The notes below the pieces were generated by a model that was given only the letters and a program-made list of their open reading frames with translations, had not been told where the DNA came from and did not search any database. Below are positions 1 to 9,802 of a stretch of 64,000 nucleotides of DNA, in pieces. Made by a program: the position numbers and the translations under genes. The DNA lies in contig NZ_KB906253.1 in the NCBI RefSeq assembly GCF_000381265.1, positions 744,001 through 808,000 of the forward strand. Reading direction: 5' to 3'. Numbering within the stretch: position 1 is the stretch's first letter; each line of letters begins with the position of its first letter. The stretch is from Curvibacter lanceolatus ATCC 14669 (GTDB lineage: Bacteria; Pseudomonadota; Gammaproteobacteria; Burkholderiales; Burkholderiaceae_C).

Positions 1-740
1 GGTGCCCCGCGGGTGGCAAACGAGTTCTCGAAATGCGGCATGCCATGGCGCAGCAGGGTGCGGGCGAAGGTGCCCAGCACCCAGCCCGGGCGCAGCGCGC
101 CATCGAGCGCCAGGCGCAGGCTGGGGCGCAGTGGGGTGGAGAAGCCGGTGCGGATGTTGTTCTCGCGGTTGGCGGAGATGGGGATGTCGACCGTGATCAC
201 CAGGGTGTCGAAGCCGGCACGGCTCACCCGGTCGATCAGTGCATCGATGCGGGCCTGATCGCCCGGCAGGTAGGCCTGGAACCAGGTGCCAGGGCAGGCC
301 TGGGCCACGGTCTCCATGGGGATCAGCGAGGTGCCGCTCATGATCGAGGCAATGCCCTCGGCCTGGGCCGCCCGGGCCAGCACCACATCGCCGCGGTAGG
401 TGGACAGGGCATTGATGCCCATGGGGGCGATCGCAAACGGCGAGCGGTAGCGCTTGCCCCACAGGTCCACGGCCTGGCTGCGCTGTGACACGTCGCGCAG
501 CACCCGGGTGACAAAGGCGTACTCGTCGAACACCGCGCGGTTGTCGTGCAAGGAGGCGTTGTCTTCGGCCGCGCCAGCGATGTAGCCAAAGATGGGGCGG
601 GGCAGGCGCCGGCGGGCCGCGGCCTCGAAATCCTGCAAGGACAGCATGCGGCGCAGAACCCGCGGCGGCGTGACAGATGGGATCGAGGATGCAGCGCTGG
701 CTGGGGCGGCTGGGCTGATGGGGGCAGGCGTGGCGTTCAT
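1..740 (-). CDS. FMN-dependent alpha-hydroxy acid dehydrogenase (lactate/mandelate dehydrogenase type), C-terminus cut by window edge
   Basis: The first 246 codons are visible, from an ATG at 740. The enzyme oxidises a 2-hydroxy acid (lactate, mandelate or similar) to the 2-oxo acid with FMN and usually feeds electrons to the respiratory chain. A proline/alanine-rich leader of about 30 residues precedes the family start (SLQDFEAAARRRLPRPIFGYIAGAAEDN), followed by the FMN-barrel segments IAPMGINAL, MSGTSLIPME, WFQAYLPGD and TLVITVDIPI. The segment NNIRTGFSTPLRPSLRL and the later HGMPHFEN are typical of the LldD-like subgroup. The catalytic His/Arg region lies beyond the window. It is divergent from the LysR gene at 842, which probably controls it. 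Substrate cannot be fixed from this part. Confidence 0.85.
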   Translation of the reverse strand, partial: MNATPAPISPAAPASAASSIPSVTPPRVLRRMLSLQDFEAAARRRLPRPIFGYIAGAAEDNASLHDNRAVFDEYAFVTRVLRDVSQRSQAVDLWGKRYRSPFAIAPMGINALSTYRGDVVLARAAQAEGIASIMSGTSLIPMETVAQACPGTWFQAYLPGDQARIDALIDRVSRAGFDTLVITVDIPISANRENNIRTGFSTPLRPSLRLALDGALRPGWVLGTFARTLLRHGMPHFENSFATRGA

Positions 741-841
741 GGGGGCCTTCTGAACAAAGGAATGAAGCGCACTGTAGGAGCCCCTCTTGGCGAAAGAAAG
801 CGATATATTCAGAAGAAGTTTGTTCACCAAATTGAAAATAG

Positions 842-1780
842 ATGGCCACACCTTCCGTCAAACAACTGGAGGCCTTCTGGTGGGCCGCCACCTGCAGCAA
901 CTTCAGCACCGCCGCCGAACGCCTGCATTTGTCGGTGTCCTCGCTGTCCAAGCGCATCAGTGAGCTGGAGGGGGTGTTGGGCCAGGCGCTGTTCGATCGC
1001 AGCGGTCACAAGGCCGTGTTGACCGAGGCGGGGCGGCGCCTGCTGCCGGCGGCTTTGGGGGTGCTCAATGCCGTCGCGGATCTGGGGCGCAGCCTGGCAG
1101 AGGCCGGCTCGCTGTCAGGCCACTGCCGTTTTGGCGTGGGCGACTTGTCGGCCCTGACCTGGCTGCCCGCGCTGGTGGCGGCCACCCGGCGGCAGCACCC
1201 CGGCCTCACGCTGGAAGCCTGTGTGGATGTGGGCGGTGTGCTGGAGCACCGCTTGGCCGAAGGCGAGTTGGATTTTGCGGTGATCGCGGGGCGTTCGTCA
1301 CGCAGCGCCCTGGTGTCCCAATCGGTGGGGGCGGCGCGTTTTGCCTGGGCGGTGGCCCCTCATCTGGTCGGCGCGCAAGAGTCGTCGGTGGTGGCGTCGG
1401 CGTCGGTGGCGGGCTTGTTGCAGCGCCACCCCTTGATCACCTTGCCACCCCAGGCCGGCACGACGCGGCTGCTGGACGACTGGCTGTTGGCCCAGGGCCT
1501 GGGCGACCGGCAGGAGCGCATCCTGTGCAACAGCTGGGCCGCGGTGGCCGGCATGTTGCGCGAGGGCGTGGGGGTGGGCTTTCTGCCCGAGGGCTGGATT
1601 GAGGGCCTGGGCCTGCTGCGCCTGCAGGCGCAGCCCGAGTTGGCGGCCTTGCAATATGCGTTTCAGTGGCGGCGGGGCGACGCGCGCAGCCTGGTGCCCG
1701 CCATGCAGGGCTTGGTGAGCGCGGTGATTGACTTCTCTTTGCTGCCCTGCATTGCGGGCCAGGCCCGCCCGCCAGCTTGA
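842..1780 (+). CDS. LysR-family transcriptional regulator
   Basis: A 312-residue protein of normal LysR length. Residues 5-65 form the winged helix-turn-helix (VKQLEAFWWAATCSNFSTAA then SVSSLSKRISELEGVLGQALFDR). The remainder is a periplasmic-binding-like effector domain, with a typical sequence GVGVGFLPEGW near the end. The ATG at 842 lies 101 bp from the divergent start of the alpha-hydroxy acid dehydrogenase, the classical LysR/target arrangement, so I infer control of that gene by a hydroxy or oxo acid. The intergenic DNA is AT-rich around 800-840. The gene converges on the DUF2789 gene with only 10 bp between their ends. Confidence 0.9.
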   Translation: MATPSVKQLEAFWWAATCSNFSTAAERLHLSVSSLSKRISELEGVLGQALFDRSGHKAVLTEAGRRLLPAALGVLNAVADLGRSLAEAGSLSGHCRFGVGDLSALTWLPALVAATRRQHPGLTLEACVDVGGVLEHRLAEGELDFAVIAGRSSRSALVSQSVGAARFAWAVAPHLVGAQESSVVASASVAGLLQRHPLITLPPQAGTTRLLDDWLLAQGLGDRQERILCNSWAAVAGMLREGVGVGFLPEGWIEGLGLLRLQAQPELAALQYAFQWRRGDARSLVPAMQGLVSAVIDFSLLPCIAGQARPPA

Positions 1781-1790
1781 TGCGGCGCGC

Positions 1791-2036
1791 TCAGCGCAGC
1801 GCCAGGTTCAGCTGGTCGACCAGTTCGGCCCAATCTGCATCCTGCAAGCGTTGTTCGCGCAGAAAAGTGGCCTGAGATGGGGTCCAGAACGGGGCATCGG
1901 CCAACTCCAGGTCATCGGCCAGCGGTGCATGCAGGCCAATGAAGGTCGCGATGGCGTGGGGATCGGACGGCAGGCCCAGTTGGGCGAACAGATCGGTGAA
2001 GCGGTGAAACAGTTCGTTGTGGATGGGGCTGTTCAT
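1791..2036 (-). CDS. DUF2789 family protein
   Basis: An 81-residue cytoplasmic protein that matches the DUF2789 pattern from memory: FTDLFAQLGLPSDPHAIATFI near the N-terminus, DAPFWTPSQATFLREQ in the middle, and a closing ADWAELVDQLNLALR. The family is common in proteobacteria and has no established function. Its ATG overlaps the stop of the upstream START-like gene by 4 bp (2033-2036), so the two are translationally coupled. No catalytic motif is visible. Confidence 0.8.
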   Translation of the reverse strand: MNSPIHNELFHRFTDLFAQLGLPSDPHAIATFIGLHAPLADDLELADAPFWTPSQATFLREQRLQDADWAELVDQLNLALR

Positions 2037-2740
2037 GGTGCGGATCCTGGCGTGCCTTCGGAGGCCATGGCCCGGTTGTCGGGCAGGCCTGTGTTGTTGG
2101 GTGTGGGGGCGCCTGCGGTACTGCGGCGGGGGGCGATATCTTGGCGGCGGATCATCTCACGGATGAAAGCGTTGAAATTGTCGGCCGTTTGGCGTTTCAG
2201 CGCCGAGTTGCCCAAAAACGAAGGCAAGGGGCGGGCAGGCTCGAAAGCCACGTGGTAGTGCAGTTGCACGCCGCCTTCGCGCGGGCGCAGTTCCGTGCTG
2301 CTGTCCAGGCGCTTCGCATCACCCGACACACCGTGGGTGGTGATCAGGCGCTGGGGTGAGAGGCTGACATCGCGCACGTTCTCGTAGTCGAAGTGCAGCA
2401 GACCGGCGCGTGTGCTGCCGCGCTGGTGCACCCGCAGCGTGTTGCCCTGCCGGGTGGAGACCTCACTGAGCTCCAGCCCGGGCAGGAACTGGCTCATGTG
2501 CTCGTAGTCGGTCAGCACGGCCCAGGCCTGGGCGGGTGTGACGGGGGCCAGGGTGTCCAGGCTGATCTCGATCAGCTCGCTGCCGAACACCACGGTGACG
2601 TCGTCGGGCTTGATGTCGCGGAATTCGGCCTGGGCCCAGGCGCTCCCGCCGGCCAGCAGGCCGATGACGAGGCAGGCCACGGCCAGGCAGCCAGATGCAG
2701 CTTGGCGCGAGGGCAGACCAGGGGTTGGAGGGTGGGGCAT
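2033..2740 (-). CDS. Exported SRPBCC/START-like (polyketide cyclase-type) protein
   Basis: A 235-residue protein from the ATG at 2740; a TTG eight codons upstream is the only longer option, and neither has a convincing Shine-Dalgarno. A signal peptide ([21 protein letters not shown]) ends near residue 37. Residues 45-185 read as a SRPBCC ligand-binding fold: the segment [27 protein letters not shown] is the typical cyclase/START opening, and [26 protein letters not shown] follows. The C-terminal 35 residues are low-complexity. The ligand is unknown; periplasmic lipid or hydrophobic ligand handling is an inference. It is coupled to the DUF2789 gene by a 4-bp overlap. Confidence 0.7.
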   Translation of the reverse strand: MPHPPTPGLPSRQAASGCLAVACLVIGLLAGGSAWAQAEFRDIKPDDVTVVFGSELIEISLDTLAPVTPAQAWAVLTDYEHMSQFLPGLELSEVSTRQGNTLRVHQRGSTRAGLLHFDYENVRDVSLSPQRLITTHGVSGDAKRLDSSTELRPREGGVQLHYHVAFEPARPLPSFLGNSALKRQTADNFNAFIREMIRRQDIAPRRSTAGAPTPNNTGLPDNRAMASEGTPGSAP

Positions 2741-3020
2741 GGAGGCTGGAGCGGGTCGAGGCAAGGGAGGCAGGGACTGCGTCGGTGACCCCAGAGACGG
2801 TAGTCAGCTGCAAAATTGTAGGTCGAATCGCGTTGGCGCGTGCTTGGAGGGGTTGGCCTCTGGACGCTGGAATTTGCGCCAGCTCAGGCCGCTCAGGCCC
2901 GCCAGGCGACCGGCTCGGTGTATAACCGACCCCCTTCAGGGCCTGTGTGCTGTCCGTACAAAACACAGGCTTGACCCCAATGGGCACCGGGTGTGCCCGC
3001 CAACACAAGGAATTTCAGAC

Positions 3021-3734
3021 ATGGGCGCGCAGTGGAAAGCAAAAGGCAAGGCACAGGTTGCGGATGCCAAAGGCAAGCTGTTCGGCAAGCTGGCCAAGGA
3101 AATCATGGTGGCCGCACGCGGTGGCCCCGATCCGGCCGCCAACTCGCGCCTGCGCCTGGTGGTGGAACAGGCGCGCAAGGTGTCCATGCCCAAGGACACG
3201 CTGGAGCGGGCCATCAAGAAGGGCGCCGGGCTGACGGGTGAGAACGTCAGCTTCGAGCATGTGATGTACGAGGGCTACGGCCCGCAGCGCGTGCCGGTGA
3301 TGGTCGAGTGCCTGACCGACAACGTGAACCGCACTGCCCCTGAGATGCGTGTGTTGTTCCGCAAGGGCCAACTGGGGACCTCGGGCTCGGTGTCGTGGGA
3401 TTTCAACCACCTGGGCCTGATTGAGGCCGAACCCGCAGCCGCCGGTGCGGATGCCGAACTGGCTGCCATCGAAGCCGGTGCCCAGGATTTTGAGCCCGCC
3501 GATGAAGACGGCGTGACCGTGTTCCTGACCGACCCCACCGATCTGGACCTGGTGAGCCGTGCGCTGCCGGCACATGGCTTCACCGTGCTGAGCGCCAAGC
3601 TGGGCTACAAGCCCAAGAACCCGGTGAAGGCCTCGGAGTTGAGCGCCGAGCAACTGGAAGAGGTTGAATCCTTCCTGTCGGCCATCGACGCCAACGACGA
3701 CGTGCAGAACGTCTACGTCGGTCTGGTCGACTGA
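3021..3734 (+). CDS. yebC: YebC/PmpR family protein
   Basis: A 237-residue protein with the invariant family start [25 protein letters not shown]. Further motifs are [47 protein letters not shown] and the acidic C-terminal domain ending [12 protein letters not shown]. Family members have been described as DNA-binding regulators, and a translational role at difficult (proline-rich) sequences has been proposed. The start is fixed by the family N-terminus. The gene stands alone: the upstream gene is divergent, and the downstream MBL gene is convergent across a strong hairpin at 3756-3774. Confidence 0.95.
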   Translation: MGAQWKAKGKAQVADAKGKLFGKLAKEIMVAARGGPDPAANSRLRLVVEQARKVSMPKDTLERAIKKGAGLTGENVSFEHVMYEGYGPQRVPVMVECLTDNVNRTAPEMRVLFRKGQLGTSGSVSWDFNHLGLIEAEPAAAGADAELAAIEAGAQDFEPADEDGVTVFLTDPTDLDLVSRALPAHGFTVLSAKLGYKPKNPVKASELSAEQLEEVESFLSAIDANDDVQNVYVGLVD

Positions 3735-3755
3735 TCAAGCCCGCTCACTGACTCC

Positions 3756-3774
3756 CTGAGGCCCCAGGCCTCAG
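3756..3774. terminator. Hairpin between convergent genes
   Basis: CTGAGGCC and GGCCTCAG form a perfect 8-bp stem with a 3-nt loop (CCA). It lies 22 bp after the yebC stop and overlaps the last codon of the convergent MBL gene. A weaker outer pairing (GCCCGC near 3739 with GCGGGC near 3775) could lengthen the stem. No clear T-tract follows, so factor-independent termination is possible but not certain. Confidence 0.5.
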
Positions 3775-4847
3775 GCGGGCGTGCTGGGCGTCAGCGCATA
3801 CCAGTGAACCCCATCCTTCAAGGTGCGGGTGGCTTCGCCGCGGGCGATCAGGTAGTTCAGGCAGGCCAGGGTCTCGCCCGTGGCCATGCCGAGCAGCCCG
3901 GTGTCGCTCTCCGTAATGGGGCGTGAGAACAGGGCACCGAACACATCCACCACCCGGCGCGGCTCGCTGCCCAGCGTCTCGCGCAGGCGGTTGAAGGCCT
4001 TGTGCTGGCTTTCAGCCAAGCGGTCCAGCCGCAGGTGCAAGCCGCGGAAGGGCTCGTTGTGCGAGGGCAGCACCAGCACGTCGTCGGGCACCTCGCGGCG
4101 CAGCTTCTCGATCGAGGCCATCCATTCGCTCATGGGGTCGGCGTCGGGTTCGGTCGGGTGCACCGAGACATTGGACGAAATGCGCGGCAGCACCTGGTCG
4201 CCCGAGATCAGCACCTTCAGGTCGGCGCAGTACAGGCAGGCATGCTCGGGCGAGTGGCCGGTGCCGACGATGACGCGCCAGTCGTGCCGGCCGATGCGGA
4301 TGATTTCGCCATCGCGCAGGCGCTTGAAACTCTCCGGCAAGGCGTGGATGTGCTTGCCGAAATTGCCAAAGCGCAGGCGGTAGCGTTCGATGGCGGCCTC
4401 GCCCCAGCCGGCCTGGCGGAAGAACTCGATGGCCTCGGGCGGGGCCTCGCGCCCGGTGTCGGACACCATCACGCGGCAGCTCATGTACTCGAGCCGGGTC
4501 ATCCAGAGCCGGGCGTTGAACTTGCGCGTCAGCCAGCCCGCCATGCCCACGTGGTCGGGGTGCATGTGGGTGACAAAGATGCGGGTGATGCCGCGCTGGT
4601 CGGGCGCATGGGCAAAGAGTTCACGCCAGACCTGGGCGTTTTCGTCCGTGCGGGTGCCGGTGTCGACGATGGCCCAGCCGGCTTCGTCGTCGAGTGCCCA
4701 GAGGTTGATGTGGTCCAGCGCATAGGGCAGGGGCATGCGGATCCAGTGCACGCCGGGGGCGACCTCCAGGGTGGTGCCGCGGGGTGGCACCGTTTCAAAG
4801 GGGTAGTCGAGGGGGTCTTTGGGTTTGGGTGGGGGTTGTTCTTGCAA
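3771..4847 (-). CDS. MBL-fold metallo-hydrolase
   Basis: A 358-residue metallo-beta-lactamase-fold enzyme. The metal-binding signature THMHPDHVG (HxHxDH) follows an N-terminal beta-sheet region with WAIVDTGTRTDEN. Later ligands are in VGTGHSPEHACLYC and VLISGDQVLPRIS. The C-terminal part (LPSHNEPFRGLHLRLDRLAESQHKAFNRLRETL) resembles the helical extension found in LACTB2/flavodoxin-like MBL subgroups. The protein is probably cytoplasmic, since no signal peptide is visible. Substrate is unknown; thioesters or lactones are possible in this superfamily. It stands alone on the minus strand. Confidence 0.8.
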   Translation of the reverse strand: MQEQPPPKPKDPLDYPFETVPPRGTTLEVAPGVHWIRMPLPYALDHINLWALDDEAGWAIVDTGTRTDENAQVWRELFAHAPDQRGITRIFVTHMHPDHVGMAGWLTRKFNARLWMTRLEYMSCRVMVSDTGREAPPEAIEFFRQAGWGEAAIERYRLRFGNFGKHIHALPESFKRLRDGEIIRIGRHDWRVIVGTGHSPEHACLYCADLKVLISGDQVLPRISSNVSVHPTEPDADPMSEWMASIEKLRREVPDDVLVLPSHNEPFRGLHLRLDRLAESQHKAFNRLRETLGSEPRRVVDVFGALFSRPITESDTGLLGMATGETLACLNYLIARGEATRTLKDGVHWYALTPSTPA

Positions 4848-4988
4848 GCGGACCTCGCATTTTCAAAGCGGTTGGGAGGGGCTCCAGATGGCCCCTCCAG
4901 TCCGCCAAGTATGTCCCGGCGCCAGGGGGCTTGCAGACGGGTGGGAGCGCGTCCCTGTCGCCACTGTGCCAAAGTGACGGCAATCGCT

Positions 4989-5925
4989 TCAGTGGGGCGG
5001 CTCTTGCAGCAGGCCTCTCACACCTCTGCAGGCGGGAAAGGCCGTGCAGCCCCAGAAGGATGGCCCTCCAGGCGAATCGGTTCTGGCGATCTGGCGCTGC
5101 ATGGGCTTTCCACATCGTGGACAGGATGGAATCACCGCTTCTCGGGCCTGCGCCAGAGCGAGCAAGGCGGTTTCATCCAGTGGTGGTTGAACCTCCCCAT
5201 GGCGCACGACAAGCAAACCGGTCCTTGACGGGGGGCGGTGTGGTCGGGGTTTTCTTGATCTGTTGGGTCTGTGGCGTTGAACGCACCTGGGCGATCCATT
5301 GGCGCAGTGCCTGGCCATCAAGGAGCGTGAGAGGTCGCCCTGCCGCAAAGTGGCGAGCCGCACGGGTGAAGTGGCCTGAAGTCACCAGAAACGCTGAATC
5401 GGCCGCCATCCCGTGCATGATGCCGGTCAGTTCGCGAACCACTTCAACACCCACGCGATAAGATTTCCATGGTTTGCACTGGACCAGGGATTTGTGGCCG
5501 TCCTTCCAGAGCACCAGATCCATGCCCTCATCTGGAGCATGACCGCCCATTTCATCGACTTCGTAGCCCTGAAGTCGGAAGGCTTCGGCCACCAGAAGTT
5601 CGAAGTCTCGCCGGTTGAGTTGGTCCAGCACGTCGGCCGCCGGGTTGATCGCGGCCTGTTGCAGCAGGTGCAAGCGCTGATGCCGGCGCCAGAATGAGGC
5701 TGCGGCCATGATCAGAAACAGGCCGGGTACCACATACCGGCCATAAAGCACCCAATCCGCCAGCACCCCATGGGTGGCAGGCTCAAGGGCTCCGCGTGTG
5801 TTCTGGCTCAATGCCTGAAGCAGAGCAAACAAAAGCACGGCCACGATGCAATCCAGCCACCAGGGCAGCGTGGCACTCCAGTCCAGCAGGCGGTCACTGA
5901 GAGCGAATTCTCGCGCGCGAATCAT
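4989..5925 (-). pseudogene. Membrane Mrr-like restriction endonuclease with C-terminal topoisomerase zinc finger, split by a frameshift
   Basis: The first reading frame (5925 to about 5235) encodes two transmembrane segments (LPWWLDCIVAVLLFALL and YVVPGLFLIMAAASFW). A Mrr-type PD-(D/E)xK nuclease domain follows: RRDFELLVAEAFRLQGYEVDE, then GMDLVLWKDGHKSLVQCKPWK with catalytic D and QxK. The frame then runs into a stop at 5173. A second frame, ending at 4989, continues with a four-cysteine topoisomerase-type finger (CPRCGKPM..FWGCTAFPACRGVRG), the usual end of this protein family. The frames are joined by removing one base, most simply from the six-G run at 5230-5235. This could be a sequencing indel, a real null allele or a slippery switch. 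The ATG at 5925 was preferred over an upstream start because the family begins there. Confidence 0.7.
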
Positions 5926-6219
5926 GTGAATGACACTCCCATTTTTCGGTTGGCCGCATGTCAGACAGTGCACACCGTAAATTTTTGGATATTGATACAA
6001 GCATACCAATATGTATCCATAAGTCCATATCTGAGTTTGGATGTGGGGCAGAGAAATCGGGCTCCGGCGTGTTCAATTTGGCGGATCATGAGCCGCTGGA
6101 TCGCAGGGGTGCACAGACCGGGGGGCACAATAAGGCGGGCAATGAGGTCGAGGCCTCGGATGGATGCATTCGCTTCTTCCGGAGCGCATGCCCGTTGATC
6201 TGCTCAACATGGAGATGTG
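5926..6219. other. Intergenic region without a recognisable gene
   Basis: A 294-bp spacer between the divergent nuclease and lipoprotein genes. It is AT-rich around 5975-6050 (for example TGGATATTGATACAAGCATACC), which suits promoters in both directions. I see no conserved ORF. Confidence 0.5.
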
Positions 6220-6492
6220 ATGTCTGGATTTTCCAAAGGCGCCAAGCTGGCCTGCGTGATGTTGGGGGTGGCTCTGCTGAGCGCCTGTGGCAACAAGGTG
6301 AGCCTTGAGAACTACAACCGTATCAAGGTGGGGCAGAGCTACGATGAGGTTCGCCAGATGGTGGGTGACCCGGCACACTGTGATGAGACGTTGGGGATTC
6401 GATCCTGCCAATGGGGGGACTCGAATCGCAGCATCCGCGTGAACTTTGCGGTCGACAAAGTGGTTTTGATGTCTGCAGAAAACCTGAAATAA
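6220..6492 (+). CDS. Small BamE/SmpA-like lipoprotein (DUF3862 type)
   Basis: A 90-residue lipoprotein from the ATG at 6220. GGAG at 6211-6214 is the ribosome binding site, and a GTG just before (6217) is less likely. Residues 1-23 are a lipoprotein signal ending in the lipobox LLSAC, so acylation at Cys23 is expected. The mature part (NYNRIKVGQSYDEVRQMVGDP followed by a Cys and RSCQWGD) matches the small DUF3862/SmpA-OmlA fold, which is a BamE-like domain. Two cysteines in the mature domain could form a disulfide. Function is unknown; an envelope role is inferred. It is monocistronic and followed by a hairpin at 6495. Confidence 0.75.
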   Translation: MSGFSKGAKLACVMLGVALLSACGNKVSLENYNRIKVGQSYDEVRQMVGDPAHCDETLGIRSCQWGDSNRSIRVNFAVDKVVLMSAENLK

Positions 6493-6494
6493 GC

Positions 6495-6534
6495 CAAACC
6501 CGGGTTCTGCGGCATAGACATGTGCCCGGGTTTG
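6495..6534. terminator. Perfect inverted repeat after the lipoprotein gene
   Basis: CAAACCCGGG (6495-6504) and CCCGGGTTTG (6525-6534) form a perfect 10-bp stem with a 20-nt loop, starting 3 bp after the stop codon. There is no T-tract after the stem, so it is a terminator or mRNA 3'-end stabiliser by position only. Confidence 0.5.
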
Positions 6535-6794
6535 CAATGAACGACGGCGACGATAGCCAGCGCCGAGGGAGCCTTGTCTGTCCCAAGCAAAAGAGCCTAC
6601 GATCTCTGTTTTGGGTTAAATGTAATGTGCATGGATAGGAAAGACCGTCTGACAAGGCGGACCGCACGCCAAGTCCTTGAATCTGTCCTTTGCCGCAATT
6701 GCTACCCATCCAGACGGGGTGGTTTTCTCGATGTCACTTGAGGGTTCTGGGTGCTAATCTGTTGTAACCAGAAAGATCAAGCGAAAATCTACAA
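6535..6794. promoter_or_regulatory. Upstream region of the Cache-PAS-GGDEF gene with a 16-bp motif shared with the EAL gene
   Basis: No gene is seen here. TAAATGTAATGTGCAT at 6617-6632 lies 163 bp before the ATG at 6795. The identical 16-mer occurs, in the same orientation relative to the gene, upstream of the GGDEF-EAL gene (16434-16449, minus strand). It is a candidate promoter or operator element; function is inferred from position and repetition only. Confidence 0.4.
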
Positions 6795-9638
6795 ATGGTC
6801 AAACTAAAAGAACCGGGTACAAACACCCCGTTGTTGACGGGCCCCCGTTCTTGGTTTGGCTCTTTCTGGATGCAGCTATCGCTGATTTTTGGCGCACTTT
6901 ACTTTGTGGTGGTGGGCCTGGGTGAGTTCTACATGGGCCAGTACCTCACAGAACGCATCACCCAGGACCAAGGTGAAGCCCTGCACCAACGATCACAAGC
7001 CGTCGCCAACGCCCTGGCTGAGAGTCTGCACGAGCGTGACCGCGAGATTGCGATGCTGTCTCGCCTTCCCGATTTCCAGGCCGGGCTTTTGGGTGCCGAC
7101 TGGGTCGAACCCTACCTGGACGAGATTCAACGCTCCTTTCCAAGTTACTCGTGGATCGGCGTAACTGATGCCCAAGGGCAGGTGCAGGCTTCAACAGCCG
7201 GCCTGTTGCGAGGGGCTGATGTGCGGCAACGCCCCTGGTTCAGCGGTGGACAGCAAGGTCGCTATGTGGGGGATGCGCACCAGGCCGTCATGTTGGAGCG
7301 CCTGCTTGCGCCGCAGGAGAGTTCCGAGCCACTGCGTTTTCTGGATTTTGCTTCTCCATTGCGGGCTCGTGATGGCCATGTACGCGGCGTGATCGCCGCC
7401 CACGTGACCCTGAGCTGGATCAAGGAAGTGATCCGGTCCGCCCAAGGCGGCGCGGATCAACTGAATGGCAGCGAGGTGTTCATTCTGGATGGCCGAGGAG
7501 AAATTCTGCATCCCTACAGTGCCATTGGCGCAGCGCTGGCGCCGTTTTCACTGCTTGTGGATGAGCAGCCCTATGCCGTGACCCAGTGGGGCGGTACAGA
7601 CCAGTACTACCTGACCAGTGCATTGCGTGTGCGCAGCCGCACTGAAACAGACCTCGGCTGGCGAGTGGTGTTGCGCCAACCGCTTTCCATCGCACTCGCT
7701 CCGGTCGAAGATGCTCGCCAACGCCTTCTGCTCGGTGCCGGGGCTTTGCTGCTGTTGGTGATGGGTCTGGTGTATGTGCTGGCGCGGCGTTTCAGCCGTC
7801 CGATCGAGGTGTTGGCAGAAGCAGCGCATCGGATCGAGGCGGGTGAGGAAGACGTCAAGCTCGAGATGAACACCTCGAGCGCCGAGCTGCAGCGCCTGAG
7901 CTGGTCTTTGCGCAGCATGACAAACACCTTGATGGAGCGCCGCCGTGAACTGCAGCAGGCCAATGCCACGCTGGAGCAGAAGATTGCAGATCGCACCCAG
8001 CAGCTTTACCTCAGCGAACAGCACTACCGCTCCATCCTGGAAGATCAGACGGAAATCATTTGCCGATACACCCATGATCATCGCCTGACCTATGTGAATC
8101 AGGCCTACTGCCGGCTTTTTGGGGTCACTGCTGAGGAGGTGCTGAATACCGGCTGGTCCCCCGTGGTGTTCCCGGAAGATCTGTCTCTCGTCAAAGCCGC
8201 GCTGGCCAAGCTGAGTCCTGACTGTCTCACCGTGACCATCGAGAACCGAATTCTGGACGGACAGGGGGCGGTCCGCTGGGGCCAGTTCAACAACCGTGCC
8301 ACCTTCGATGCGCAAGGGCAGTTGCTTGAAGTGTTGACTGTGGGGCGCGACATCACAGCTCAGAAATTGCTGGAGCAGGAGTTGAGCGCCACGGCTGAGC
8401 GCCTGCAAGACCTGTATGACCATGCGCCTTGCGGCTACTGCTCATTGGACGAGCAGGGCCGTTTCATTGCACTCAATCGGGTCGCTTTGTCCTGGCTGGA
8501 TTGCCCAGCCGAGCAGGTGCTGCATCGCCTGGGCCCGACGGATTTCTTTCGCGAAGACGACCGAAGCAAATTCAGTTACCACTATGAACGTTTCAAGCTT
8601 GAGGAGCAGAGTCGCGCCATTGAGTGCGACCTGATCAGCGCGACCGGCGTGAAACGTCGCGTCAGCGTATCGTCGACCGCCTTGCGAGATGGCCAGGGCC
8701 GTTTTTTGATGAGCCGATCGGTGATGCACGATATCACCGAGCTCTATGACGTCCGCACGCAGTTGCGAGCGTTGGTTCATGAGCAAAAGGCCATGCTGGA
8801 CAACGACCTGGTGGGCCTTGCCAAGTTCAAGGACCGTCAACTGGTCTGGAAAAACAAGGCCTTGGAGCGCATCTTCGGCTACGGCCCGGATGAGTTGCTG
8901 GACCAGCCCGCCCGCTGCCTGTACCTCGATGACACCTCTTACGAAGAGTTGGGCCGGGAGGCCTATCCTCTGATCCGCAGCGGTGCCCATTTCCGCAAAC
9001 AGGTGCAGATGGCTCGCAAGAATGGCGATGCCATCTGGATCGATATGAACAGTCTGCAGTTTTCCGAGGCCGAAGGCGTTTCGCTGTGGCTGATGCAGGA
9101 CATCTCGGAAATGAAGCAATACCAGGAGCAGGTCGAGCACATCGCCTTCCATGACCCGCTGACCGGACTGCCCAACCGCCTGCTCCTGTCTGATCGCATG
9201 CGACAGGCGTTTGCACTGGATGACCGCATGGGGGGCCTGGGGGTGGTCTGCTACCTGGATCTGGACGGGTTCAAGCCGGTCAATGACGCCCACGGGCACG
9301 GTGCAGGCGACTTCCTGCTCAAGGAGGTGGCACGGCGCCTTCAGGCCGCCGTCAGGGCCAACGACACCGTGGCCCGCTTGGGAGGCGATGAGTTTGTGAT
9401 GTTGATCACACCCATCATGAACCTGGCGGAGTGCGAGCCGATTTTGCGCCGGGCCCTCGCCAGCGTGCGCGAGCCGATCCGGCTGCCTTCAGGAGAGGTG
9501 GTTCAGGTCAGCACCAGCATGGGCGTTGTGCTTTATCCCAAGCATGGCCGCCAGCCCTCGCAACTGCTGGCCCTGGCCGATGCCGCCATGTACGAGGCCA
9601 AAAACTCGGGTGGTCAAGGCCTCTACATCAGCCCTTGA
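6795..9638 (+). CDS. Membrane sensor diguanylate cyclase (Cache-HAMP-3xPAS-GGDEF)
   Basis: A 947-residue inner-membrane sensor predicted to make c-di-GMP from two GTP. The order is TM1 (about 24-46), a periplasmic double-Cache-like sensor (about 47-305), TM2 (about 311-330, [20 protein letters not shown]), HAMP (331-385), a coiled coil, and PAS domains at about 410-530, 536-650 and 667-775. The GGDEF domain spans about 778-947. The active-site loop is intact (GGDEF at 863-867), and the inhibitory I-site RxxD (RAND, 854-857) sits exactly five residues before it, so product inhibition is expected. There is no EAL domain. The gene stands alone; a chemoreceptor follows 164 bp downstream. The signal sensed is unknown. 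Confidence 0.93.
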   Translation: MVKLKEPGTNTPLLTGPRSWFGSFWMQLSLIFGALYFVVVGLGEFYMGQYLTERITQDQGEALHQRSQAVANALAESLHERDREIAMLSRLPDFQAGLLGADWVEPYLDEIQRSFPSYSWIGVTDAQGQVQASTAGLLRGADVRQRPWFSGGQQGRYVGDAHQAVMLERLLAPQESSEPLRFLDFASPLRARDGHVRGVIAAHVTLSWIKEVIRSAQGGADQLNGSEVFILDGRGEILHPYSAIGAALAPFSLLVDEQPYAVTQWGGTDQYYLTSALRVRSRTETDLGWRVVLRQPLSIALAPVEDARQRLLLGAGALLLLVMGLVYVLARRFSRPIEVLAEAAHRIEAGEEDVKLEMNTSSAELQRLSWSLRSMTNTLMERRRELQQANATLEQKIADRTQQLYLSEQHYRSILEDQTEIICRYTHDHRLTYVNQAYCRLFGVTAEEVLNTGWSPVVFPEDLSLVKAALAKLSPDCLTVTIENRILDGQGAVRWGQFNNRATFDAQGQLLEVLTVGRDITAQKLLEQELSATAERLQDLYDHAPCGYCSLDEQGRFIALNRVALSWLDCPAEQVLHRLGPTDFFREDDRSKFSYHYERFKLEEQSRAIECDLISATGVKRRVSVSSTALRDGQGRFLMSRSVMHDITELYDVRTQLRALVHEQKAMLDNDLVGLAKFKDRQLVWKNKALERIFGYGPDELLDQPARCLYLDDTSYEELGREAYPLIRSGAHFRKQVQMARKNGDAIWIDMNSLQFSEAEGVSLWLMQDISEMKQYQEQVEHIAFHDPLTGLPNRLLLSDRMRQAFALDDRMGGLGVVCYLDLDGFKPVNDAHGHGAGDFLLKEVARRLQAAVRANDTVARLGGDEFVMLITPIMNLAECEPILRRALASVREPIRLPSGEVVQVSTSMGVVLYPKHGRQPSQLLALADAAMYEAKNSGGQGLYISP

Positions 9639-9802
9639 ATCGGGGCACAGGGCCCGGCTGCAGATCGTTTCTGGCGAGCCTGGGCGGTGGCGCAGGCATG
9701 CGCACAACAGCACACGGCCAATGGCAGGAAAAAGAACGACTGATAAAGCGTAATGAAGTTACATTGAACGCAGATACAACTCGTTGTGTACAGGGGGTTT
9801 GC

